Origin: Magnetococcales bacterium | GTDB lineage: Bacteria; Pseudomonadota; Magnetococcia; Magnetococcales; Magnetaquicoccaceae | Direction of reading: 5' to 3' | Assembly (NCBI GenBank): GCA_015231375.1 | Contig: JADGBT010000025.1 | Coordinates: forward strand, 1 to 58,364 | DNA: 58,364 nucleotides | Shown here: piece after piece, positions 25,155 to 33,801 of the stretch | Numbering within the stretch: position 1 is the stretch's first letter | Layout: every line of letters begins with the position of its first letter | The notes under the pieces: generated by a model | Seen by the model: only the letters and a program-made list of their open reading frames with translations | Databases searched by the model: none | Told to the model about the DNA's origin: nothing | Made by a program: the position numbers and the translations under genes

Positions 25155-25726
25155 ACAATCGTGCGCTCCCCGGCGTCCGCTAAAATGGCTTCCACCCGCC
25201 CACGCCACAAGCGCCCGAACTCCCTGCGCTGCTCAGCCGTGGCACGTTCGCTCAAAACCAAAGGCATCAATTCTCCCATGCCGCCAGCAGCAGGAATGGC
25301 TGCCGGAGAATAGCTCAATCCCACCTCCGCACCCGTGGAAAGCCGCTGAAACCGGAACGGCCCCGCAGGATCCCCGCGCTCCTGAAAACGTAACAGGTTC
25401 ATACGGTTGTATCGCCCCGCCAACCCCTTGAAACCGTTCGTCCCCGCCGCGCCGCTCACCAGAGTGAAAATCTGTGTGATGGGACCGGTCACCCCCTCGT
25501 CCACCCGCCCCGGAACCGTGATGGCCACATCCCCGCGCTCAGGCACAGCGTCGGGATACAAGACCATCAACGCCCGCCGCACCAGCAAAAAGGCCCCGGC
25601 CACCGTGGGACAGGCATGCCCGGCCAAGCGCACCGCGTCGTTGAACGTGTAAACGAACGATCCATCCACACCCAACAACTCGGCCAATGGATCCCGCAAG
25701 GTGATGCTCGGCGTGTCGGAGAACAT
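25139..25726 (-). CDS. FmdE-like protein
   Basis: 195 residues from ATG 25726 (ATG 25768 adds 14). Key segment VRLAGHACPTVAGAFLLVRR: the GHxCP motif is the His/Cys hallmark of the FmdE fold (formylmethanofuran dehydrogenase subunit E family), here the T-V-A-G variant typical of bacterial members of unknown role. Later VTGPITQIFTLVSGAAG and GFKGLAGRYNRMNLL are also family-like. No other methanofuran gene is nearby, so a metabolic role cannot be given. The start lies within the most 5' unit of a triplicated ~45-49 bp sequence, and AGGA precedes ATG 25726. Confidence 0.6.
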   Translation of the reverse strand: MFSDTPSITLRDPLAELLGVDGSFVYTFNDAVRLAGHACPTVAGAFLLVRRALMVLYPDAVPERGDVAITVPGRVDEGVTGPITQIFTLVSGAAGTNGFKGLAGRYNRMNLLRFQERGDPAGPFRFQRLSTGAEVGLSYSPAAIPAAGGMGELMPLVLSERATAEQRREFGRLWRGRVEAILADAGERTIVQLTL

Positions 25727-25855
25727 GACAATCCTGGTGCGTGGGCTGTTTGAAAGAGTCCGACTCATCGAGACCATCCCTGCGCGTGGGCGGACTGTTT
25801 GAATGAGTCGGACTGAACGTGACAATCCTGATGCGTGGGCGAACTGTTTTCGATG
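25727..25855. repeat. triplicated start/leader sequence (units 45-49 bp)
   Basis: Units at 25727-25771, 25772-25820 and 25821-25855 (last one partial) share GACAATCCTGATGCGTGGGC and, on the far side, TGTTTGAAxGAGTCxGACT. On the minus strand each carries a CAGGATTGTC-like Shine-Dalgarno region. Only the copy next to the gene is followed by ATG and the conserved protein. The array fills the space between two minus-strand genes. Confidence 0.75.
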
Positions 25856-25863
25856 CGTCTGGG

Positions 25864-26661
25864 CTATTTGGCGGCAAAAGGACGCTTGGCCACCGCCGTC
25901 ACGTTTTCCTGACTCCAGGGATCCCCGCCGGTTTCGGTTTGGGGAGTGGCCAGATACTCCATCGGCTGCTGGAACAGGAACAACAATTGTCGTGTGGCCA
26001 ACTCGGTCAACAACTCCAAAGGCTTTCCGGCCTCGGGAGGCGAGGATTGCCCCATGGCGTAACTCCCGGCCATCGCGCCCATGCTGCTCAATGGATTGGT
26101 GATCAATACACCCGTGGCCGCCAGGACCGAACCCGTTGCCGTGGCCCGCTCCACCCCGTCGCTCTTGCGATCCGGCTGCGACTCGACCCGCAAACGCACC
26201 GTGCGCAACAATCGACCCTTGGCAATCAAATAGACATCCCAATCCACCAGCCCCGAAGTGCCCGCCGAACTGTTGCGGGTCTCCCGGGGAGAGATCCATA
26301 ACACCGCCGGCCATCCGGAACGCTGACTCAACGCCAAGGCCCCCTCCAGATGATAGGCCGGAGTCCACTCGGGAATCAGTTGCTCGGCCAGTTGACCCGG
26401 GAGCAGTTGCCGGAAAATGGTCCGACTCATGTCCACCCAGACCTCGGGCTGTCCGGCGACCTGACGGGCGATCGGCAACAGGTGCAACTTGGGATAAGGC
26501 ACCGGCAACTCCGCCGCTTGATCCTCGGCCACCGCATCCCAACACACACTGACACCTTGATAAGGCGTTTCGCACGCCTTGCGATGCAACGCCGCCTCGC
26601 CAACCACGGGAGCGCTCACCATTCCAATCGCGACCAGTAAGGATGCCTGCCAGTTTTTCAT
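25864..26661 (-). CDS. secreted protein of unknown function
   Basis: 265 residues with signal peptide (SLLVAIGMVSAPVVGEAA, cut near 23). Mature part has cysteines in KACETPYQGVSVCWDAV, then VWVDMSRTIFRQLLPGQLAE and WPAVLWISPRETRNSS. The C-terminal third contains a Gly/Ala/Ser stretch (ATGSVLAATGVLITNPLSS) that could insert in a membrane. No family recognised. It precedes the FmdE-like gene on the same strand, separated by the triplicated leader. Confidence 0.6.
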   Translation of the reverse strand: MKNWQASLLVAIGMVSAPVVGEAALHRKACETPYQGVSVCWDAVAEDQAAELPVPYPKLHLLPIARQVAGQPEVWVDMSRTIFRQLLPGQLAEQLIPEWTPAYHLEGALALSQRSGWPAVLWISPRETRNSSAGTSGLVDWDVYLIAKGRLLRTVRLRVESQPDRKSDGVERATATGSVLAATGVLITNPLSSMGAMAGSYAMGQSSPPEAGKPLELLTELATRQLLFLFQQPMEYLATPQTETGGDPWSQENVTAVAKRPFAAK

Positions 26662-26748
26662 GTTCGTTTTCCTTTGCCGATTATTGCATTGTGTCTCTCG
26701 CAATAGAATTTCAAGCAAAGAACATGCCGTCATGAATCGCGAGGCGCA

Positions 26749-28821
26749 TTACCCCTTGGAGGTCAACTGGAACACCCCATCCCAGTCCGCAGGCGGCGGA
26801 TTGTCCAGATATTCCTTGCAACGCTCCACATAGGTGCGGGAAGGACCATCCTCCGGATCCACCCCCAAAGCCGCCTCGAACTGCGCGATGGCCTCTGTGT
26901 AGGCGCGCTTGCGGTACAGTTCCAACCCCGCCAGATAGAATTCCAACAGTTTTTGCTGTTCGGCGGTCAAGGCGCCCTTGTGGGCCAGCAGTTGATAGAT
27001 CGGGACCGGCTCTTTTTTGCCCACCACCCGCACCACGTCCAAAGGACGGGCTTCGACCCGCTCCTTGGCCTGCTCGTAGGTGGCCCCGGACACCATGATA
27101 TCCGACGCATAAAACTTGTTGGCCCCCTCCAGGCGGGCGGCCAGATTGACCGCGTCCCCCATGATGGTATAGTCCATGCGCTGCTTGGAACCCATGTTGC
27201 CCACCACCATGGGTCCGGAGTTCAAACCCATGCGCACGGTCATTTTGGGACGGCCTTCGGCCACCAGACGCTCCCGCATTTTGACCATGTGCGCCCCCAT
27301 GTCCACAGCGGCGCGACAGGCCAGGGCCGCATGATCGGGTTGATCCAGCGGCGCGCCCCAGAAGGCGATGATGGCGTCCCCTTCGAATTTGTCCACCGTG
27401 CCATCATACCGGGAGATGATGTCGCACATGGCGGTCAGGTACTCGTTGAGCAACTGCACCAGCTCCTGAGGGGTCAATTTTTCCGAAATGCTGGAAAAAC
27501 CGGCCACATCGGAAAAAAAGGCCGTCATCTCGCGTTGCTCGCCACCCAGGGAGAGCTTGCTGGGATCCTTCACCAGAATGTCCACCACCTTGGGTGACAG
27601 ATATTGCCCGAAAGCCCCCTTGATCATCCGCTTCTGACTCATCTCCAACGCGTAGTAGCGGATCGTGATGGCCAAGAATCCAAACAGTCCCGCCGCCAGG
27701 GGATAACTCATGGACAACACCACGTCCAGATGCACATGCGCCAGAATCGCTCCAGCCACATACACCCCGATGATCGCCACGGCGAACAGGGTGCGCTTCA
27801 TGGGATTCTGCATGGTGCCGGTGATCAGCACCGCCAGCATGAACAGCAGCATCACCACGATCTCCACCTCGGTGGAGGCTGGGCGCAACGGAGCGCCTTT
27901 CATCAAGGTGTTGATGATGTCGGCGATGATCTCCACTCCGTAAACCATGCCCACCGGGGTGTCGAACCAGTCGTGGGAGACCTCCGAGGTGTCGCCGACC
28001 AAAACCAGCTTGCCTTTGACCCACAGGGAAAGCTCGGCCCGTTCGTCCGCGTCCAGGTCGTCGATGTCGAGGAACTCCAGAGCCGACAGCCCGGTCTGGC
28101 TCAGGAAACGGATTCCGTCCGGCAGTTGGGGAAAATCGATGTACAGTTCGTTGTGCTGGTTGAGGGGAATGGCCAGCCGGTCCCCCAGATGCAGGATGTT
28201 GTTTTCGAGTCGGGGTTCCACCCCCCAGTACATGGCCAGCGCCATGATGGCATAAGGCCAGCCGTTTTCCTTTTGGGCGATTTCCGGATAGATCTTCAGT
28301 CGGGACAGACTGGTGATGATGGCGCTCGGAGAGCTGATGTTGGTGTATCCGCTGCGGGTCACCTCGGCGAGTTTGGTCGTGGCCCGGTTCAGACGGGCGA
28401 ATTGACCGTTGTTGAAATCCGCCTGGGCCACCAGCAGCACATTGCCGGCCTCTTTCAACGCCTTGGCCGTGGGTCCGTCCTCCTGGTAGGAGCTGGGAAA
28501 GTCCATCAGCACGTCCAACGCCACCACCTTGGCCCCGAGAGCGGTCAGATTGGTGGCGATGCGGCCGATGTCCGTGCGTCTCAAGGGGAAACTGCCATAT
28601 TTCTCAAAAAAGGTCTCGTCGGTGTTGACCAGAAGAATATCCTTGGAAAAACGGGTCTTTTCCGGATTGGCCAAATTCATGCGCAACAACTGGCGCATGG
28701 AGATGGTCTGCTCTTCCAGCAGGGCGAAGGTCTCGTGGTATTCTGCCGGGATCATGAGCAGAAACAGAATCACTGTGGCCATGATGTCGTAACGGATCAG
28801 GAATTTTCCTAAACTCTTCAT
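26749..28821 (-). CDS. CHASE2-domain class III adenylate cyclase (second copy) with TPR tail
   Basis: 690 residues. N-terminal helix (14-26), CHASE2 periplasmic domain (about 50-320, ending VGDTSEVSHDWFDTPVG), three helices, cyclase domain (about 430-610), then a tetratricopeptide-like tail (LAGLELYRKRAYTEAIAQFE). Catalytic set complete: FSDVAGFSSISE, KFEGDAIIAFWGAP (Lys for adenine, Asp for metal) and MGDAVNLAARLEG (Asn, Arg); the second specificity position is Thr, as in cyanobacterial CyaC-type enzymes. It should be an active adenylate cyclase, unlike the copy at 7.3-9.3 kb, which lacks the Lys. A secreted FecR-like gene lies upstream on the same strand. Confidence 0.9.
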   Translation of the reverse strand: MKSLGKFLIRYDIMATVILFLLMIPAEYHETFALLEEQTISMRQLLRMNLANPEKTRFSKDILLVNTDETFFEKYGSFPLRRTDIGRIATNLTALGAKVVALDVLMDFPSSYQEDGPTAKALKEAGNVLLVAQADFNNGQFARLNRATTKLAEVTRSGYTNISSPSAIITSLSRLKIYPEIAQKENGWPYAIMALAMYWGVEPRLENNILHLGDRLAIPLNQHNELYIDFPQLPDGIRFLSQTGLSALEFLDIDDLDADERAELSLWVKGKLVLVGDTSEVSHDWFDTPVGMVYGVEIIADIINTLMKGAPLRPASTEVEIVVMLLFMLAVLITGTMQNPMKRTLFAVAIIGVYVAGAILAHVHLDVVLSMSYPLAAGLFGFLAITIRYYALEMSQKRMIKGAFGQYLSPKVVDILVKDPSKLSLGGEQREMTAFFSDVAGFSSISEKLTPQELVQLLNEYLTAMCDIISRYDGTVDKFEGDAIIAFWGAPLDQPDHAALACRAAVDMGAHMVKMRERLVAEGRPKMTVRMGLNSGPMVVGNMGSKQRMDYTIMGDAVNLAARLEGANKFYASDIMVSGATYEQAKERVEARPLDVVRVVGKKEPVPIYQLLAHKGALTAEQQKLLEFYLAGLELYRKRAYTEAIAQFEAALGVDPEDGPSRTYVERCKEYLDNPPPADWDGVFQLTSKG

Positions 28822-28862
28822 GCGTGCTTCCCCGGCGTGGCAGTGCGGATGGGAACAAACAA

Positions 28863-28897
28863 AAGCGTCCGCTCGTAAAAATTCCGGGCGGACGCTT
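28863..28897 (-). terminator. hairpin between the FecR-like gene and the second cyclase
   Basis: Ten-base perfect stem AAGCGTCCGC (28863-28872) with GCGGACGCTT (28888-28897), loop 15 bases. On the minus strand it is followed by TTGTTTGTT, so it is a plausible partial terminator after the FecR-like gene that would set the ratio of the two products. Confidence 0.6.
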
Positions 28898-28973
28898 GTT
28901 TTGGGCCATGACGATCGATTCGTTCCGGTCGGTTGGCCGTTTCAGGCGCGCCGACGGAAACGATGGGTGAAAC

Positions 28974-29927
28974 TCACTCCTGTTCGGAGAGCATTTTCTG
29001 GTATTGCACGGCCTCGTTTTTCTGGAGATCCTTCAAGTTGAGGTCGTGGTAGGTCTTGATGAGCATGGGCCGCATGTCCACGTCACCGGGATTGTCCTTG
29101 AAATACTTGCGGTACATGTCCATGGCCGCCACCGTGAAACCCCGATCCTCCAGGAAGGCGCCCATCATGAAATCGTCACCCGGAGCCAGGGCTTGCAGGT
29201 CTTTCATGCCTTTTTCCACGGGCTTGAGGGCCTCGCCATCCACCCAGTTGATGGTGCTGGGTTTTTTCGGGGTGTAGACCTCCTGGCCGTTTTGCAGCAC
29301 CCGCACCAGATAATCGTGTTTGCCGGGGGTCAGGCCCGCGACTTTGTAGCGAACCATGTCGCCGGAGGCGGAAGGCACGGGAATCGGTTTGTCGCCGATG
29401 ATCAGTTCGTAGGTGAACTCCGCACCCAGATTGGACCAGGCCAGCTCCGGATATTTCGGGGAGAGGGAGATCTCCTTGATGGTGTCGAGTTTGACGTTCT
29501 TGCCTTTTTCCTTGTCCACGCTGCGACGCACCGTGGTGTAGCGTTGGGCCTTGGCGAACCGCTTGTCGAGGCTTTCCAGCAGATCGGTGGCGCTCTTGTC
29601 CGGTTCCGAGAGGGTGCCGGAGACCTTCTCGATGCCGTTGGCGGTGATTTTGATCACCGTGCTGGCTCCCATGTTCTGGACCGTGCCGGTGATCTGGTTG
29701 ATCACCTTGGCCGAGCCATCGGCCGCGCTGCGCAACTGTTCCCCTTCGGAAAGCAGCTTGTTGCGGGTGACGGCTTTCCATTTTTCGCCGTCTTTGCTGT
29801 ATTCCACGTTGCCCTGGGCCTGGGTCACCATGGCCACGGGATTGAGTTCGGCCAAGGCCTGACCGGTCAGGCCCATGGTGGCCAACAAAACCGCCAGAAG
29901 GAAAAGTTTGAAGCGCTGGATCGTCAT
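28974..29927 (-). CDS. secreted FecR-like domain protein
   Basis: 317 residues. Signal peptide ([18 protein letters not shown]), then a FecR-type beta domain: [38 protein letters not shown] and [11 protein letters not shown] second part ([38 protein letters not shown]) looks like an Ig-like module, and the C-terminus resembles one or two TPR helices ([16 protein letters not shown]). AAGGAG precedes ATG 29927. FecR-like plus CHASE2 cyclase on one strand is a recurrent pair in Proteobacteria as I recall; how it acts on the cyclase is inference. Confidence 0.75.
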   Translation of the reverse strand: MTIQRFKLFLLAVLLATMGLTGQALAELNPVAMVTQAQGNVEYSKDGEKWKAVTRNKLLSEGEQLRSAADGSAKVINQITGTVQNMGASTVIKITANGIEKVSGTLSEPDKSATDLLESLDKRFAKAQRYTTVRRSVDKEKGKNVKLDTIKEISLSPKYPELAWSNLGAEFTYELIIGDKPIPVPSASGDMVRYKVAGLTPGKHDYLVRVLQNGQEVYTPKKPSTINWVDGEALKPVEKGMKDLQALAPGDDFMMGAFLEDRGFTVAAMDMYRKYFKDNPGDVDMRPMLIKTYHDLNLKDLQKNEAVQYQKMLSEQE

Positions 29928-30367
29928 GGTGCATCTCCTTGGCATAAGGTACGAAAAGGTCTGGGTCAGGAACGGGTGAATCTCATCCGAAAGGCGCACC
30001 CGAAATTGGTATCCGAAAGGCGCATCCGAAATCGCGTCTGCTGTTTTGCAACCGTGACGATGGGCGCAATCGGGAGATTTCATGTTTCCATTATGACAAC
30101 TCACGACGATGATAAAGTCAAGCAAATAGCATCGATCAGGCACGGGATTGACCATTTGTTACACACGCGGGACGTATGGCGGCGTCGCGGGGGAGAAGTG
30201 TAACGAATTTCATCGGAAAGGTGAGCGTTTTCAAGCGGACCCCCCCCTCGGACCGGATGAAATTCCGCCACACCGGTCGCAAGATTTCGCTCAAGCCGGA
30301 GCGGCGATCAGCCGATCCATATGTCAATGGAGGACTTCTTTAACATAAAGGATTGCGAGGTAGAGAA
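29928..30367. other. divergent intergenic region
   Basis: 440 bp between the minus-strand FecR-like gene and a plus-strand orphan. Contains a small direct repeat TCCGAAAGGCGCACCCGAAA / TCCGAAAGGCGCATCCGAAA (29988-30030) and an AT-rich stretch near 30085-30135 suited to promoters. No further gene seen. Confidence 0.4.
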
Positions 30368-30679
30368 ATGGACATGGCACTGGTTGCGCCGGAATCCGCT
30401 TCGATCCAAAGAACGGTCATGGATGGCCGGGTTTCAGGCGGGGCCGCAGCCCTGATGGCTGCGCGTGAGTTGCAGGCAAGAGGCCGCAGCGGAGTCGAAA
30501 CACCGTATCATGGGGGTGACGTGGTGGATGTGGCCGGTCTGGATGCGATCGGCGAGGCCATTCGTCAGTTCCGAGGCCAGGAGGCGCTGCCCATTCCGGA
30601 ATCGGTGGGCAAGGCGATTCGCTCTCTGGTCCGGGAGGTCCTGGATGGACTGCCCCATGGTGGTGTCGCGACAGCGTGA
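30368..30679 (+). CDS. small hypothetical protein
   Basis: 103 residues; N-terminus MDMALVAPESASIQRTVMDG, C-terminal helices (AIGEAIRQFRGQEALP; KAIRSLVREVLDGLP). No signal or membrane segment. GAGGTAGAG precedes the ATG at short spacing. It stands alone between divergent and convergent neighbours. Not recognised. Confidence 0.45.
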   Translation: MDMALVAPESASIQRTVMDGRVSGGAAALMAARELQARGRSGVETPYHGGDVVDVAGLDAIGEAIRQFRGQEALPIPESVGKAIRSLVREVLDGLPHGGVATA

Positions 30680-30825
30680 TGCGCGGTCGTTTCAGGTCGC
30701 CACACGGCTGAAACCCACTCAACAACGGGCCCCTGTCCCCCCCGGACCGCAGCAGAAGTCCGAGGGGGACAGCCTCGGCCCTTGATCGACGATCCCGCGC
30801 GTACCAAAAAATCAGGTCGCGTTCT

Positions 30826-31716
30826 TCACGGCGGGTTGCCCGCCAGTCGGAATCCCAGCAAGGCGTTCTTGCGATCCGGCCAGAGATTGGCCCGGTTCGT
30901 GGCCTTGAGAAAACCCGTCCCCGACAGCACTCCCCCCCCCCGAAACACCTTGGAGGTTCCCGTTTCCGGTCCGCTCGGATTGTTGCCCGACGTGTTCTGA
31001 TAGGCTTTTTCGTCGTACCAGTCCCCGACCCACTCCCAGACATTGCCGTTCATGTCGTGCAGACCCAGACCGTTGGCCAGCCGTTCTCCCACCGGATGCA
31101 CGGTCACGCCGCTGCCCTGATGCCAGGAGTACGGGGTGGGATCGTCGTTGGTGCCGCAGTAGCGCAAAAGCTGACCCCGGTTGCGGCAGGCGTATTCCCA
31201 TTCCGCCTCGGTGGGCAGACGGAAGTGGCCCTGACCCTTGCTGTTGAGCTGTTGGATGAAGCGTTCCACGTCGTTCCAGGTGACGTTTTCCACCGGCAGT
31301 CCGGCTCCCGGAACGGTCTGGGTCGGCAGGGTCTCCATGATCCGTTGCCACTGCTCCTGGGTGGTTTCGTGGATGGCGAGCCAGAAGTCGTCGAGACAGA
31401 CATTGTGGGCCGGGCGTTCATGGGGTTTGCCCTGGTTGTCCCCCATGATAAAACAGCCGCCGGGAATCCGGGTCAGGGTGATGCCCGTGACCGGATCCTT
31501 CCAGAGCGTGGGGGCGTGGGTCAGGGGCGGCAGGGCGCCGAGACGCCGGGTGGATTGAATCCGCAGACTCTCTTCCGCAGGCGGCGCGTCGTCCGGGGAG
31601 GTCAGCATGGGGGTGGGCCAGGGGCATCCCCCCAGAAGCCAGACGGGCAGCAGCAGCGCGAGAGGGCGGAAACGGCGACGGCGGAAGGCGCGCAGGGGGG
31701 AAGGGATCGTTTTCAT
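30826..31716 (-). CDS. formylglycine-generating-enzyme-like (SUMF1/FGE-sulfatase) lipoprotein
   Basis: 296 residues. Lipoprotein-type N-terminus (LALLLPVWLLGGC, Cys31). Domain begins RIPGGCFIMGDNQGKP and continues with VCLDDFWLAIHETTQEQW, VTWNDVERFIQQLN, FRLPTEAEWEYACR, GLHDMNGNVWEWVGDWY and LLGFRLA: all FGE-sulfatase family landmarks. The pair of copper-binding cysteines of true FGE is not evident, so it is probably a non-catalytic or binding relative, as in many bacterial proteins. It overlaps the murJ stop by ATGA, implying coupled expression; why is unknown. Confidence 0.85.
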   Translation of the reverse strand: MKTIPSPLRAFRRRRFRPLALLLPVWLLGGCPWPTPMLTSPDDAPPAEESLRIQSTRRLGALPPLTHAPTLWKDPVTGITLTRIPGGCFIMGDNQGKPHERPAHNVCLDDFWLAIHETTQEQWQRIMETLPTQTVPGAGLPVENVTWNDVERFIQQLNSKGQGHFRLPTEAEWEYACRNRGQLLRYCGTNDDPTPYSWHQGSGVTVHPVGERLANGLGLHDMNGNVWEWVGDWYDEKAYQNTSGNNPSGPETGTSKVFRGGGVLSGTGFLKATNRANLWPDRKNALLGFRLAGNPP

Positions 31717-33371
31717 TCGGTGTCACGTTTGCGTTGGATGATTTGCAGCAGAAAACGGGTTTCGCGCATGCCCAGCAGCCAGGCTCCGGTCAGGTAGACG
31801 ATCCCGGCGCCGGTCAGCATCAGCAGCACCGTGATCCCCTGCCACCAGTCCGACAGGTCGCGGCTCCAGTAGTGTTCCCGGACCGCGTACAGGAAAATTC
31901 CCATCACCGCCGAGGCCGCCACCGCCTTGAGCACGGTGATCATCAACTCCCGGCTTATGCTGATATGCATGCGTTTTTTCAAGGCGCGCAGCAGCAGAGC
32001 GGCGTTGAGGAATCCGGCCAGGGAGGTGGCCAGGGCCAGTCCGGCGTGTTGCAGCGGAAACATCAGGAGCAGGTTCATGACCATGTTGGCCACCATGCAG
32101 ACGATGGCGATGCGTACCGGGGTGCGGGTATCCTTCATGGCGTAGAAGGCCGGAGCGGTCACCTTGACCGTGGCCAGGGCCGGCAGTCCCACCCCGTAGG
32201 CCAGCAGGGCGTAGGCGGTGAGCCGGGTGGCTTCCGGGGCGAAGGCGCCGCGCTCGAAGAGCAGGGCGAGCATGGGTTCTCCCACCACCATCAACGCCAC
32301 GGTGGCGGGCAGGGTGAGAAAGGCCACCACCCGCAAGGCGGTTTCCAGATTGCTTTTGAAGCCCGCCTCATCCCCCCGGGCCGCCTTGGCGGAGAGCAGG
32401 GGGAGAATGGCGGTGCCTAGGGCGATGGCGATCAATCCCAGGGGGAATTCCAGCAGCCGGTCGGCGTAATACAGATAGGAGATGGAGCCTTCCGGCAGCC
32501 ACGAGGCCAAAAACAGATCCAGCAATAAATTGATCTGGGCCACCGACACCCCCAGCACCGAAGGCCCCATGAGGGTGAGGATGCGTTTGATCGAGGGGTG
32601 TCCTGGATTCCAGCGGAACCGGAATCCCAGTCCCAGTCGGTGGAGGGCCGGGAGTTGAAACGCCAGTTGCAGGATGCCTCCCAGGGTGACGCCGATGGCC
32701 AGTCCCATCACCGGGGGATCGACGTGGCGGGTCAGCACCGTGGCGCCCAGGATCATGCTGGCGTTGAGCAGGATCGGGGTGGCGGCGGGAATGGCGAATT
32801 TTTTGTGGCTGTTGAGGATGCCCGCCGCCAAGGCGGTGAGGGAGATGAAGAAAATATAAGGAAAGGTCACCCGCGAAAGCAGCACCGCCAGATCGAATTT
32901 GCCCGGATCGTCGATGAATCCCGGCGCGGCCACCAGCACCAGGGCGGGCATGATCACCTGAGCGACCGCCACCACCACCATCAGCCACAAGGCCAGATGG
33001 GTGAAGACCGCGTGGACCGCGTTTTTGGTCTCTTCCGGATCCCCCTTGGCCAGGTGGTCGGCGAACACCGGCACGAAGGCGGTGCTGAAGGCCCCTTCGG
33101 CAAAGAGCCGACGCAGAAAATTGGGCAGTTTTTGCGCCACGAAAAAGGCGTCGGCCCCCATGCCAGCCCCGAAGGCCCGGGCGATGATCATGTCGCGGAC
33201 AAATCCGGTGATGCGCGACAACAGGGTGAAAAACCCGATGATCGCCGTTGAACGGAGCAGTTGGCCCTGTTCGGAGCGTTCCGGGAGGGGGGGCCGATGG
33301 GGGGGGTGATGGGAGGGTGTGTTGGGCAAAGTGAAAAAACCTTTGACGAAAGGGGGTGAAATGGGATTCAA
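31713..33371 (-). CDS. murJ: lipid II flippase MurJ (MviN)
   Basis: About 538-552 residues and roughly 14 helices. Conserved start of helix 1 GFFTLLSRITGFVRDMIIAR and AFGAGMGADAFFVAQKLPNF, then RRLFAEGAFSTAFVPVFA: classical MurJ. It moves lipid II across the inner membrane. No ATG is available at the N-terminus: TTG at 33371 is the longest, TTG at 33329 has AAAGG at good distance and is equally likely. Divergent from rpsT, a common neighbourhood for this gene. Confidence 0.95.
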   Translation of the reverse strand: MNPISPPFVKGFFTLPNTPSHHPPHRPPLPERSEQGQLLRSTAIIGFFTLLSRITGFVRDMIIARAFGAGMGADAFFVAQKLPNFLRRLFAEGAFSTAFVPVFADHLAKGDPEETKNAVHAVFTHLALWLMVVVAVAQVIMPALVLVAAPGFIDDPGKFDLAVLLSRVTFPYIFFISLTALAAGILNSHKKFAIPAATPILLNASMILGATVLTRHVDPPVMGLAIGVTLGGILQLAFQLPALHRLGLGFRFRWNPGHPSIKRILTLMGPSVLGVSVAQINLLLDLFLASWLPEGSISYLYYADRLLEFPLGLIAIALGTAILPLLSAKAARGDEAGFKSNLETALRVVAFLTLPATVALMVVGEPMLALLFERGAFAPEATRLTAYALLAYGVGLPALATVKVTAPAFYAMKDTRTPVRIAIVCMVANMVMNLLLMFPLQHAGLALATSLAGFLNAALLLRALKKRMHISISRELMITVLKAVAASAVMGIFLYAVREHYWSRDLSDWWQGITVLLMLTGAGIVYLTGAWLLGMRETRFLLQIIQRKRDTE

Positions 33372-33463
33372 TATTCAATTGCGTCCGTGAAATTTTGCAC
33401 GGGCGGCCAGGGTCATTGAAGGCCCTCTTTAGACGACGATCAAGGATAGGGAGTTTTTTCGCG

Positions 33464-33745
33464 GTGGCCAATATTAAATCTTCCATGAAGAGCATTCGCA
33501 CTTCCGCCAAGGACAACAGCCGCAACCGGTCGGCCAAGTCCCGCATGCGGACCTTCATCAAAAATGTCGTTCAGGCTGCGGCTGCGGGTGATCTTCCCCT
33601 GGCCTCGGAAGCCTTTCGCAAGGCCACGTCGGTCCTGGCGGTCACGGCCCGCAAAGGGATGATCCATCCCAATACCGCCGCCCGTCAAACCCGGCGTTTG
33701 AATGCCCGTGTCCGGGCGCTGGCGACCCAGGCTGTCGCCTCCTGA
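33464..33745 (+). CDS. rpsT: 30S ribosomal protein S20
   Basis: 93 residues with GTG start. MANIKSSMKSIRTSAKDNSR, KSRMRTFIKNV and GMIHPNTAARQTRRLNARV are the S20 pattern. It binds 16S rRNA early in 30S assembly. GATAGGGAG lies upstream of the GTG. The longer frame upstream has no S20 homology, so GTG 33464 is firm. Confidence 0.95.
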   Translation: MANIKSSMKSIRTSAKDNSRNRSAKSRMRTFIKNVVQAAAAGDLPLASEAFRKATSVLAVTARKGMIHPNTAARQTRRLNARVRALATQAVAS

Positions 33746-33801
33746 CCCCTTGAAAGAGCGGGTTGCGGCTTGTCGCCCTTGCCGCGCCCGCATGAGTGTT
33801 G

